A stretch of DNA of 27,263 nucleotides, from positions 6,971 through 34,233 of the forward strand of contig DFFM01000042.1 of assembly GCA_002369515.1 (NCBI GenBank), read 5' to 3'. The notes under the pieces were generated by a model. The model did no database searches and was not told the DNA's origin. It worked only from the letters and a program-made list of their open reading frames with translations. How positions within the stretch are numbered: the stretch's first letter is position 1; each line of letters starts with the position of its first letter. Positions 9,199 through 15,545 of the stretch are shown here, piece after piece. A program made the position numbers and the translations under genes. Source of the stretch: Prevotella sp. UBA3776. GTDB taxonomy: Bacteria > Bacteroidota > Bacteroidia > Bacteroidales > Bacteroidaceae.

Positions 9199-10512
9199 AT
9201 GACCTACGAGGAAACCATCAGCTATCTGTTTAACGTGACACCGATGTTCGAACACATCGGTGCCGTTGCATATAAGCCCGGGCTGCAAACCACCGAGGCT
9301 CTCGACAGCCACTACGGCCATCCGCACCGCCTGTACAAAACCATCCATGTGGCAGGCACCAACGGAAAAGGCTCGTGCTCTCACACGCTGGCAGCCATTC
9401 TGCAACAGGCTGGTTTCAAGGTGGGTCTGTACACATCGCCACACATTGTAGATTTCCGTGAGCGAATAAGGGTTAACGGACAGATGGTCAGCGAGAAATA
9501 CGTCATTGACTTCGTTGACGATTTCATCAAGTGGAACACCTCTGGCTCAGCTGCTCCCCTCTCTCCCAACGAGGAACAAAAGGGAGCCACACTCCACCCC
9601 TCGTTCTTCGAGTTGGCAACTGCCATGGCTTTCAAATACTTTGCCGACCAGAAGGTTGACATTGCCGTCATAGAAGTGGGGCTTGGCGGGCGACTGGACT
9701 GCACCAACATCATCACCCCCATACTGAGCGTCATCACCAACATTTCGTTCGACCACACACAATTCTTGGGCAACACGCTGGCCGAGATAGCCGCAGAGAA
9801 AGCCGGCATCATGAAAAAGGGTGTACCCGTGGTGATTGGCGAGGCGACAGAAGAAACACGCCCCGTCTTTGAACAGAAAGCACACGATGTAGGTGCTCCC
9901 ATCCTTTTTGCAGAAGACCACCCGGAAGTATGTTCGGCCGAACCCAATGACAAAGGCGGGCTGACCTATACGACTCGCAACTTCGGACAAATGGAAGGCG
10001 AACTGGGCGGAAGCTACCAGGCCAAGAACGCCAACACCATCCTCGCGGCCGTGGCCATGCTGCCCGCGCTGGGACGGAAAGACATTGAAAACGGATTCGC
10101 CAACGTATGCAAGACAACCGGCCTCACTGGCCGATGGCAAACCATCCACCACTCGCCACTCGCCATCTGCGACACCGGCCACAATGTGGGCGGATGGCAG
10201 TATCTGGCACAACAAATCAAGCGTCAGCCCTGCCGCCAACTGCGCATGGTGTTCGGCATGGTTGACGACAAAGACATTGACACCGTGCTGGCCATGCTCC
10301 CCAAAGACGCCATCTACTATTTCACCAGAGCACAGTCGAAACGCGCCATACCCGAACAGAAAGTGCTGGAGAAAGCACAAGCCTTGGGGCTCAGCGGAAC
10401 CACCTTCGCACACGTGAAGGAAGCCTACAAGCAAGCCTTGAGCGATGCCAATCCCGACGACTTCATCTTTGTGGGCGGCAGCAGCTACGTTGTGGCCGAC
10501 TTACTGTCATGA
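9199..10512 (+). CDS. folC: Folylpolyglutamate synthase / dihydrofolate synthase
   Basis: A 437-residue Mur-ligase-family enzyme that adds glutamate to folates, and in bacteria usually also joins dihydropteroate to glutamate. The P-loop GTNGKGS lies at residues 53-59, followed by the typical LYTSPHIVDFRERIRVNG segment. The central domain has VGLGGRLDCTN and FDHTQFLGNTLAEIAAEKAGIMK, and the C-terminal domain has GHNVGGWQYL. The frame starts 15 nt after dnaJ, so folC is probably the third gene of a grpE-dnaJ-folC transcript. Bifunctionality is inferred from the single-FolC state usual in bacteria. Confidence 0.95.
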   Translation: MTYEETISYLFNVTPMFEHIGAVAYKPGLQTTEALDSHYGHPHRLYKTIHVAGTNGKGSCSHTLAAILQQAGFKVGLYTSPHIVDFRERIRVNGQMVSEKYVIDFVDDFIKWNTSGSAAPLSPNEEQKGATLHPSFFELATAMAFKYFADQKVDIAVIEVGLGGRLDCTNIITPILSVITNISFDHTQFLGNTLAEIAAEKAGIMKKGVPVVIGEATEETRPVFEQKAHDVGAPILFAEDHPEVCSAEPNDKGGLTYTTRNFGQMEGELGGSYQAKNANTILAAVAMLPALGRKDIENGFANVCKTTGLTGRWQTIHHSPLAICDTGHNVGGWQYLAQQIKRQPCRQLRMVFGMVDDKDIDTVLAMLPKDAIYYFTRAQSKRAIPEQKVLEKAQALGLSGTTFAHVKEAYKQALSDANPDDFIFVGGSSYVVADLLS

Positions 10513-10567
10513 TTCTTCGCATTTACATATTTTTAACCCCAGCGAACTTCACTTTTTTGTTTTTTCT

Positions 10568-10599
10568 TTTGTGATTCTCGAATTTTTTCAGTTACTTTG
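10568..10599 (+). promoter_or_regulatory. Promoter of the galactose cluster
   Basis: TTTG at 10568-10571, a 20-nt spacer and TTACTTTG at 10592-10599 (one base off TAnnTTTG) fit the Bacteroidota promoter. Transcription would start near 10606. That excludes an upstream in-frame ATG at 10597 and supports the ATG at 10645 as the start of the mutarotase. Confidence 0.7.
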
Positions 10600-10644
10600 C
10601 AAAAACATATATTTTCAAGTAAAGTAACTAAAAACTTTTTTAAT

Positions 10645-11730
10645 ATGAGCACAATCGAAACAGAAAACCTCTGTGGCCTGAAACAAGAGGACTTTCAGAC
10701 CACAATCAACGGTAAGAACACAGATTTATACATCCTGAAAAACAAACTTGGATACGAAGTAGCTTTCACCAACTATGGCGGCGCACTCGTTGCCATCATG
10801 GTCCCCGACAAAGACGGCAATGTTGCCAACGTCATCCAGGGTCACGACAACATTCAGGATGTCGTCAACAGCCCGGAACCTTACTTGAGCACACTCATTG
10901 GCCGCTTTGGCAACCGCATCAAGGAAGGCAAGTTCCAACTCAACGGCAAACAGTATCAGCTGGCCATCAACAACGGCCCCAACGCCCTGCACGGAGGCCC
11001 AACAGGATTCCACGCCCGCGTATGGGACGTCACCCGCATCAACGAGCAGGCCTGCGTACTGAAATACGTCAGTTCTTATGGCGAGGAAGAATTCACGGGC
11101 GAAATGGAAGTTTGGGTTGCCTACACGTTTACAGACGATAACGAATTGGTTATCAAATATCAGGCAACCACCAACAAGCGCACCATCGTCAACCTCACCC
11201 ACCACGCATTCTTCAGCATCCAGGGCATTGCCAACCCCACCCCCGAAATCACCAATCAGATTTGCGAAATCAACGCCGACTTCTATCTCCCCATTGACGA
11301 GACCAGCATTCCTACCGGCGAGATACTGAAGGTGGAAGGCACACCGTTCGACTTCCGCGCACCGAAGGCTTTTGGTTTGGAAATCAACGCTGACAACGAG
11401 CAGATAAAGAACGGCACAGGCTACGACCACTGCTACGTGCTGAACAAGCGCGAGGAAGGCGAACTCAGCTTTGCAGCCCGTGTCACAGACCCCGTCAGCG
11501 GACGTACGCTCGAAGTATATACCACCGAGCCCGGCATGCAGCTTTACACAGACAACTTCGGTTCGGGAATTGCCGGACAGCACGGCGCCACCTTCCCCTT
11601 CCGGTCAGCTGTTTGTCTGGAATGCCAGCACTTCCCCGACACTCCCAACCGTCCGTATTTCCCATCGGTCATTCTGAATCCTGGCGAGAAATACACCCAG
11701 CGAACCATTTACAAGTTCGGAGTGAAGTAA
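10645..11730 (+). CDS. galM: Aldose 1-epimerase (galactose mutarotase), cytoplasmic
   Basis: A 361-residue enzyme that interconverts the alpha and beta anomers of galactose and related sugars. Family motifs include NYGGALVAIMVPDKDGN, GRFGNRIKEGKF, NALHGGPTGFH with one catalytic His, VNLTHHAFFSIQG with the other, and the TTEPGMQLYTDNF segment carrying the catalytic Glu. There is no signal peptide, unlike the second mutarotase at 15546. The frame is open from an ATG at 10597, but that lies within or before the promoter-proximal start, so ATG 10645 is used. It precedes a sugar transporter and galK, which points to galactose as the substrate. Confidence 0.95.
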   Translation: MSTIETENLCGLKQEDFQTTINGKNTDLYILKNKLGYEVAFTNYGGALVAIMVPDKDGNVANVIQGHDNIQDVVNSPEPYLSTLIGRFGNRIKEGKFQLNGKQYQLAINNGPNALHGGPTGFHARVWDVTRINEQACVLKYVSSYGEEEFTGEMEVWVAYTFTDDNELVIKYQATTNKRTIVNLTHHAFFSIQGIANPTPEITNQICEINADFYLPIDETSIPTGEILKVEGTPFDFRAPKAFGLEINADNEQIKNGTGYDHCYVLNKREEGELSFAARVTDPVSGRTLEVYTTEPGMQLYTDNFGSGIAGQHGATFPFRSAVCLECQHFPDTPNRPYFPSVILNPGEKYTQRTIYKFGVK

Positions 11731-11780
11731 TCAACCAAAACAGCTTACACAGACATTCATCCAACCAAGGAAAACCATCA

Positions 11781-11832
11781 AGAGTTCAAGATGTTAGCCC
11801 ATTTGTTCATCAGGACTAACATCCTGAACTCT
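11781..11832. repeat. 17-bp-stem hairpin between mutarotase and transporter
   Basis: The arm at 11781-11797 (AGAGTTCAAGATGTTAG) pairs with 11816-11832 (CTAACATCCTGAACTCT) with a single mismatch, around an 18-nt loop. No T run follows on the + strand, so it is not a typical intrinsic terminator. It could be an RNA stability element or processing site that sets the ratio of the flanking products. The rest of the gap is A-rich leader. Confidence 0.75.
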
Positions 11833-11937
11833 TTCAATGAGAAAAAATACCATGACATAAGCATAGCGAATGCCATAAAGAAAAAGACAAGAAGAAAAAA
11901 CAATTTATAAACAAACAACAAAAAACACAACAAAACA

Positions 11938-13260
11938 ATGGCAAACAACAAACAACAAGGAAGCATCATCGCCATCGTCACGATGTTCTTCCTTTACGCA
12001 ATGATTTCGTTTGTAACGAATCTGGGAGCCCCCATCGGTGTCATTTGGAAGAACCAACCCGAAATCGGCGGTTCCAACGTCCTCGGTATCATGGGTAACT
12101 TCATGAACTTCTTCGCCTATCTGTTCATGGGCATCCCGGCTGGCAAAATGCTGACCAAGGTGGGCTACAAGCGCACCGCACTCATCGGCATTGCCGTAGG
12201 TTTCTTCGGTGTGCTCATCCAGTATCTCTCGGGCCACTCAAGCGGCATTCCCGGTTTCTGCATCTATCTGTTGGGTGCTTTCATTTCGGGTTTCTCCGTA
12301 TGTATCCTGAACACAGTGGTGAACCCCATGCTCAACCTCTTGGGTGGCGGCGGCAACCGCGGCAACCAGCTCAACATGATTGGCGGCACACTGAATTCAC
12401 TGGCAGGAACGATGACGCCGATGCTCGTGGGTGCGCTCATCGGAACCGTCACGGCCAACACCCAGATGGCCGACGTCAACCTGGTGATGTACATTGCCAT
12501 GACCGTTTTTGCACTGGCTTTTGTAGCCCTTTTCTTCATCCCCATCCAAGATCCAGAGATGGGCAAGGTGACCGCCGACACAGTGTTCGAGCACTCACCC
12601 TGGTCGTTCCGCCACTGCCTGCTTGGCGTCATCGCCATCTTCGTCTATGTAGGTGTTGAGGTGGGCATCCCCGGAGGTCTGAACTTCTACCTGTCTGACA
12701 CCAGCGCCAACGGTGCATGGGTGAATCCCGACGCCATTGCCAATGCCGCCACCATCGGTGGTGCCGTAGCCGCCATGTACTGGCTGCTCATGCTGGTGGG
12801 ACGCCTGTTCTCAAGCGCCATTGCCGCCAAGGTTTCTTCGCGGCAGATGATGCTGGCCACCACCTCCATCGGCATGCTGCTCATTTTGGCTGCCATGTTC
12901 ATTCCCAAGAGCGTGACCGTGACCATGCCCCTGGTGAAGATTCTCGAAGGTTCGGTTGAAATGACCACCGTTCCCATGAGCGCCATGCTCCTCGTCCTGG
13001 TGGGTCTTTGCACGTCAGTGATGTGGGCTTCCATCTTCAACCTCGCCACCGAAGGATTGGGCAAATATACGGCTCAGGCATCGGGCATCTTCATGATGAT
13101 GGTTGTAGGTGGCGGTGTACTGCCCGTAGTGCAGAACTTCTTTGCCGACATGATGGGTTACATGCCCAGCTACTTCATCTACCTGCTGGCCATGGCCTAC
13201 ATGTTCTACTACGCACTGGCAGGCTGCAAGAATGTAAACAAGGACATCCCCGTAGATTAA
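11938..13260 (+). CDS. MFS sugar transporter (FHS/GluP-like, probably glucose/galactose)
   Basis: A 440-residue integral inner-membrane protein with about 12 hydrophobic segments. The loop between helices 2 and 3 reads GIPAGKMLTKVGYKR, and the first half contains the NxxxNPMLNLLGGGGNRGNQLNMI region typical of fucose/galactose/glucose:H+ symporters. The second half has MLVGRLFSSAIAAKVSSRQMM and ATEGLGKYTAQASGIFMMMVVGGG. It sits between galM and galK, so galactose or glucose uptake is most likely; the exact substrate cannot be read from sequence. The ATG at 11938 follows an A-rich leader. Confidence 0.9.
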   Translation: MANNKQQGSIIAIVTMFFLYAMISFVTNLGAPIGVIWKNQPEIGGSNVLGIMGNFMNFFAYLFMGIPAGKMLTKVGYKRTALIGIAVGFFGVLIQYLSGHSSGIPGFCIYLLGAFISGFSVCILNTVVNPMLNLLGGGGNRGNQLNMIGGTLNSLAGTMTPMLVGALIGTVTANTQMADVNLVMYIAMTVFALAFVALFFIPIQDPEMGKVTADTVFEHSPWSFRHCLLGVIAIFVYVGVEVGIPGGLNFYLSDTSANGAWVNPDAIANAATIGGAVAAMYWLLMLVGRLFSSAIAAKVSSRQMMLATTSIGMLLILAAMFIPKSVTVTMPLVKILEGSVEMTTVPMSAMLLVLVGLCTSVMWASIFNLATEGLGKYTAQASGIFMMMVVGGGVLPVVQNFFADMMGYMPSYFIYLLAMAYMFYYALAGCKNVNKDIPVD

Positions 13261-13280
13261 TCAACGAAAGCATTAACCAC

Positions 13281-13322
13281 TTTTGAGGCCCGAGCGTCCC
13301 CAAAAAGACTCGGGCCTCAAAA
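13281..13322 (+). terminator. Strong hairpin between transporter and galK
   Basis: TTTTGAGGCCCGAG at 13281-13294 is perfectly complementary to CTCGGGCCTCAAAA at 13309-13322 around a 14-nt loop. The stem is GC-rich in its core and bounded by A and T tracts, like a bidirectional terminator. It lies only 16 nt before galK. Either galK is attenuated relative to the transporter or it is expressed from a promoter I cannot identify. Confidence 0.72.
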
Positions 13323-13338
13323 CTAAAATCTAAATAAT

Positions 13339-14505
13339 ATGATTGCAATTGAAGAAGTAAGAAGTCGCTTTATCAAGCATTTTGACGGCAAAACGGGCAA
13401 CGTGTATGCCTCTCCCGGCCGCATCAACCTTATTGGCGAGCACACCGACTATAACGGCGGTTTCGTATTCCCCGGCGCAGTAGATAAAGGCATCGTGGCC
13501 GAAATGCGCGTCAACGGAACAGAGGACACGGTTATGGCTTATGCCATCGACCTGAAGGACCGCGTGGATTTCCACCTCGATGACGAGAAAGGCCCCCGCA
13601 CATCGTGGGCACGCTACATCTTCGGCATCGCCAAGGAAATGCAGAAACTGGGCGTACCTGTCAAAGGCTTCAACATAGCATTCTCGGGCGACGTGCCTCT
13701 TGGCGCAGGCATGTCTTCGTCGGCTGCCATGGAGAGTTGCTTCGCCTGCGGTCTGAACGACCTTTTCGGTGACAACAAAGTGAGCAAGTGGGACATGGTG
13801 CTCGCCGGACAGGCCACCGAACACAACTACTGCGGCGTGAACTGCGGCATCATGGATCAGTTCGCATCCGTTTTCGGACAGGCTGGCAAACTGATGCGTC
13901 TGGACTGCCGCAGCCGCGAATTTGAGTATTTCCCCTTTGACCCGAAGGGCTACAAACTCGTGCTGATCAACTCGTGTGTGAAACACGAACTGGCCGGATC
14001 GCCCTACAACGATCGCCGCAACTCGTGCGAACGCGTGGTGAAGGCCATCGCCGCACGCCATCCTGAAACACAGTTTGAGACTCTGCGCGACTGCACATGG
14101 GAGCAGCTTGAGGAGGTTCGCGCCGAAGTCGGCGAAGAAGACTACACCCGCGCACACTTCGTGCTCGGCGAGAAAGACCGTGTGCTGGCCGTCTGCGACG
14201 CCCTTGTTGCCGGCGATTATGAGACCGTGGGAAAGAAGATGTATGAGACTCACTACGGTCTGTCGAAGGAGTACGAAGTGAGCTGCGAAGAACTCGACTT
14301 CCTCAACGACATCGCCAAGGAGTGCGGCGTTACCGGTTCGCGCATCATGGGTGGTGGTTTTGGCGGCTGCACCATCAATCTGGTGAAGGACGAACTCTAC
14401 GACTCGTTCATAGCCACCGCCAAGCAGAAGTATGCTGAGAAATACGGCAAGGAGCCCAAAGTTTATGATGTCGTCATCAGCGACGGCTCACGAAAGCTCT
14501 GCTAA
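13339..14505 (+). CDS. galK: Galactokinase
   Basis: A 388-residue GHMP-family kinase that phosphorylates galactose at C1, the first committed step of the Leloir pathway. It has the galactokinase signature GRINLIGEHTDYNGG from residue 27, the ATP loop GDVPLGAGMSSSAA from residue 117, the catalytic base D173 in GIMDQFAS, and the C-terminal GSRIMGGGFGGCTINLV motif. Length and motifs are complete. galT and galE are not in the window. The gene ends with a clear intrinsic terminator at 14548. Confidence 0.97.
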   Translation: MIAIEEVRSRFIKHFDGKTGNVYASPGRINLIGEHTDYNGGFVFPGAVDKGIVAEMRVNGTEDTVMAYAIDLKDRVDFHLDDEKGPRTSWARYIFGIAKEMQKLGVPVKGFNIAFSGDVPLGAGMSSSAAMESCFACGLNDLFGDNKVSKWDMVLAGQATEHNYCGVNCGIMDQFASVFGQAGKLMRLDCRSREFEYFPFDPKGYKLVLINSCVKHELAGSPYNDRRNSCERVVKAIAARHPETQFETLRDCTWEQLEEVRAEVGEEDYTRAHFVLGEKDRVLAVCDALVAGDYETVGKKMYETHYGLSKEYEVSCEELDFLNDIAKECGVTGSRIMGGGFGGCTINLVKDELYDSFIATAKQKYAEKYGKEPKVYDVVISDGSRKLC

Positions 14506-14547
14506 CACCCTACCCTGCTGACTTCAACCCTTTTTAGAAAAAACACC

Positions 14548-14586
14548 AACGAGGCTCTTCCGTAATCGGATGAGCCTCGTTTTTTG
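14548..14586 (+). terminator. Intrinsic terminator after galK
   Basis: AACGAGGCTC at 14548-14557 pairs with GAGCCTCGTT at 14572-14581. An inner TCCG/CGGA stem extends the hairpin, and a T run follows. This is a textbook rho-independent terminator ending the galactose cluster. Confidence 0.9.
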
Positions 14587-14657
14587 TTTGCCACTTGGTG
14601 AGAAAACGCTGAGTCAAGATTAACAAGTATGAAATATTCATAGGAAAAACGACCCTA

Positions 14658-14783
14658 TCTCTCGGTAATGGGAAATTCTCTCCCAGTAATAGGAAAATAA
14701 CTCACGGCAACAGGATAATAACTCTCGGTAATAGAAAAATAACTCTCGGCAACAGAAAAATAACTCTCGGTAATAGAGTCAAA
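14658..14783. repeat. 21-bp tandem array A (six units)
   Basis: Six consecutive 21-bp units with core CTCTCGGTAATAGAAAAAT. Units 3 and 5 carry GGCAACAG where units 4 and 6 carry GGTAATAG, so a 42-bp alternation is visible. The units are contiguous without spacers, so this is not a CRISPR array. Confidence 0.9.
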
Positions 14784-14843
14784 TAATCTAGAGAATTTAT
14801 CAGTAACACCGAAGAATAAAAAAACGCTGTTAAGGAATGGAAT

Positions 14844-14927
14844 AACCGCGGACGGAAAAGAGCTAACCGCAAACGGAAAAGAGCCAACCGCGGACGGAAA
14901 AGAGACAACCGCGGACGGAAAAGAGCC
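14844..14927. repeat. 21-bp tandem array B (four units)
   Basis: Four consecutive 21-bp units with core AACCGCGGACGGAAAAGAG, ending in CT, CC, AC and CC in turn, plus a partial fifth. Unit 2 has CAAACGG in place of CGGACGG. The period equals that of array A 60 bp to the left, but the sequence is different apart from a shared GGAAAA/GAAAAA centre. The array ends about 10 bp from the U-tract side of a minus-strand terminator. Confidence 0.9.
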
Positions 14928-14936
14928 AACCACAAC

Positions 14937-14975
14937 AAAAAAAGGAACGCGCACCTGCAACCATGCAGATGCGCG
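14937..14975 (-). terminator. Minus-strand intrinsic terminator for the small-ORF unit
   Basis: CGCGCACCTGCA at 14948-14959 and TGCAGATGCGCG at 14964-14975 form a 12-pair stem with a 4-nt loop. The single C/A mismatch on the + strand becomes a G-U wobble in minus-strand RNA. Seven A residues at 14937-14943 become the U tract when read on the minus strand. Wobble and U tract both point to minus-strand use. Confidence 0.85.
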
Positions 14976-14991
14976 CTAAATTAAGGGTTGA

Positions 14992-15075
14992 TTACTTCAA
15001 ATTCATGTGCTTGTAATTCAGATACAAAGCTACGGCCATAATGGCCTCTACTGCTACTAATACACTAATCATCAT
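14992..15075 (-). CDS. Putative 27-residue membrane peptide
   Basis: The minus-strand frame begins with two ATG codons (15075-15073 and 15072-15070), encodes MMISVLVAVEAIMAVALYLN and then YKHMNLK, and stops 16 nt before the terminator stem. Residues 3-19 form one hydrophobic helix with a single Glu, followed by a short basic tail: a small single-pass membrane protein. Its start overlaps the stop of the upstream frame as ATGA (15075-15072), which suggests translational coupling. It lies between a consensus promoter and a terminator on the same strand. I do not recognise the family. The main doubt is that short frames can arise by chance. Confidence 0.55.
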   Translation of the reverse strand: MMISVLVAVEAIMAVALYLNYKHMNLK

Positions 15076-15209
15076 CTTTTTACCTTTCTTTTCTTTAGGC
15101 CGTGCCTTTGTCTGTTTGTTTTGCCTTGGCTCGTCGGAAAGGATTTGCCTTGGCTTGCGGTTTCGGCGCGGCGTTTGTTAATAATTGTGTTATCCTTGGC
15201 TTTCGCCAT
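15072..15209 (-). CDS. Putative 45-residue basic peptide
   Basis: The minus-strand frame from ATG 15209 encodes a Lys/Arg-rich peptide starting MAKAKDNTIINKRRAETASQ, with a repeated SQGK motif and ending in KKRKVKR. The same frame is open further upstream, but the promoter at 15258-15288 places the transcript start near 15251, so ATG 15209 is the first usable start. A GCCCTT/AAGGGC hairpin (15210-15227) abuts the start codon. The stop overlaps the start of the next peptide as ATGA. It could equally be a structured leader rather than a protein. No family recognised. Confidence 0.42.
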   Translation of the reverse strand: MAKAKDNTIINKRRAETASQGKSFPTSQGKTNRQRHGLKKRKVKR

Positions 15210-15227
15210 GCCCTTACGCTCAAGGGC
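15210..15227 (-). promoter_or_regulatory. Leader hairpin abutting a start codon
   Basis: GCCCTT at 15210-15215 and AAGGGC at 15222-15227 form a perfect 6-bp stem with a 6-nt loop, immediately before the ATG at 15209-15207 on the minus strand. It could limit ribosome access to the first small frame. Confidence 0.4.
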
Positions 15228-15257
15228 TTTTGTTATCCTTTTGTCCTTTTGACGATG

Positions 15258-15288
15258 CAAAGGTAAGACTAAAATCGGAACCCGGCAA
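15258..15288 (-). promoter_or_regulatory. Minus-strand promoter for the small-ORF unit
   Basis: Read on the minus strand, TTG (15288-15286), exactly 20 nt, then TACCTTTG (15265-15258) is a perfect Bacteroidota promoter. Transcription would start near 15251 and run away from the arabinose operon. The weaker operator-like palindrome at 15305-15323 lies just upstream of the -33 element. Confidence 0.75.
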
Positions 15289-15304
15289 GAGAAAACTAAG
15301 AAAT

Positions 15305-15323
15305 AAGTGTAAAGACTACAATT
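15305..15323. promoter_or_regulatory. Weaker operator-like site (possible second AraR site)
   Basis: AAGTGTAAAGACTACAATT has the same AAGTGT-N7 layout as the site at 15362, with 6 of 9 base pairs symmetric. The centres of the two sites are 57 bp apart. It lies between the divergent small-ORF promoter and the arabinose promoter, so one repressor could act on both. Assignment to AraR is inference. Confidence 0.35.
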
Positions 15324-15361
15324 TATTGACAAATATCAAAAAACGCGGCGAATTGGTTAAT

Positions 15362-15380
15362 AAGTGTTATAATTACACTT
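15362..15380. promoter_or_regulatory. araR operator: Palindromic operator, candidate AraR site
   Basis: AAGTGTTATAATTACACTT is a 19-bp palindrome with 8 of 9 pairs matched. It lies about 180 bp upstream of the first arabinose gene and about 50 bp upstream of its candidate -7 box. The operon encodes a Nudix-type AraR whose relatives bind palindromic sites of about this size. I cannot confirm identity with the published AraR motif from memory. Confidence 0.6.
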
Positions 15381-15393
15381 TAGAAAGAAAAAA

Positions 15394-15458
15394 CATGGGT
15401 GTGAACGATACATGTATGGAATAATTATTGTATCTTTACACCCAAAATCACACCCATG
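15394..15458. promoter_or_regulatory. 11-bp inverted repeat framing the arabinose promoter
   Basis: CATGGGTGTGA at 15394-15404 is exactly complementary to TCACACCCATG at 15448-15458, with 43 nt between. The interval contains TATCTTTA at 15431-15438, one base from the TAnnTTTG -7 box, and a smaller ATACATGTAT palindrome. No TTG is found 19-21 nt upstream of that box, consistent with a promoter that depends on an activator. The arms could bind a regulator such as a carbon-status activator, or form an RNA structure. Confidence 0.5.
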
Positions 15459-15545
15459 CGTAAACTGCGCCTCTACGATTCTCTTTCGGCAGTTGCGGAT
15501 GGTAGAAAGAAAGCAATCTACACACACATCTAAATAACCTAACTT

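Noticed and set aside
10597..10644. Upstream ATG extension of the cytoplasmic mutarotase
   Set aside because: It overlaps the -7 box and lies before the expected transcription start; the added residues are not typical of the family.
14658..14927. Possible CRISPR array
   Set aside because: The 21-bp units are contiguous with no unique spacers, and no cas genes are nearby.
14655..14960. Minus-strand frame across both 21-bp arrays, giving heptad repeats such as SFPSAVG
   Set aside because: A 21-bp repeat is bound to give heptads in an open frame. The start would lie inside the terminator hairpin of the small-ORF unit, and no promoter fits.
15072..15332. Longer 86-codon version of the basic minus-strand peptide starting at 15332
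   Set aside because: Its start lies upstream of the consensus promoter at 15258-15288, so the expected transcript begins after it; the 45-codon version from 15209 is used.
15185..15424. 79-codon + strand frame in the ara promoter region
   Set aside because: It spans the operator-like palindromes and the minus-strand promoter, has no promoter of its own, and shows no protein-like pattern.
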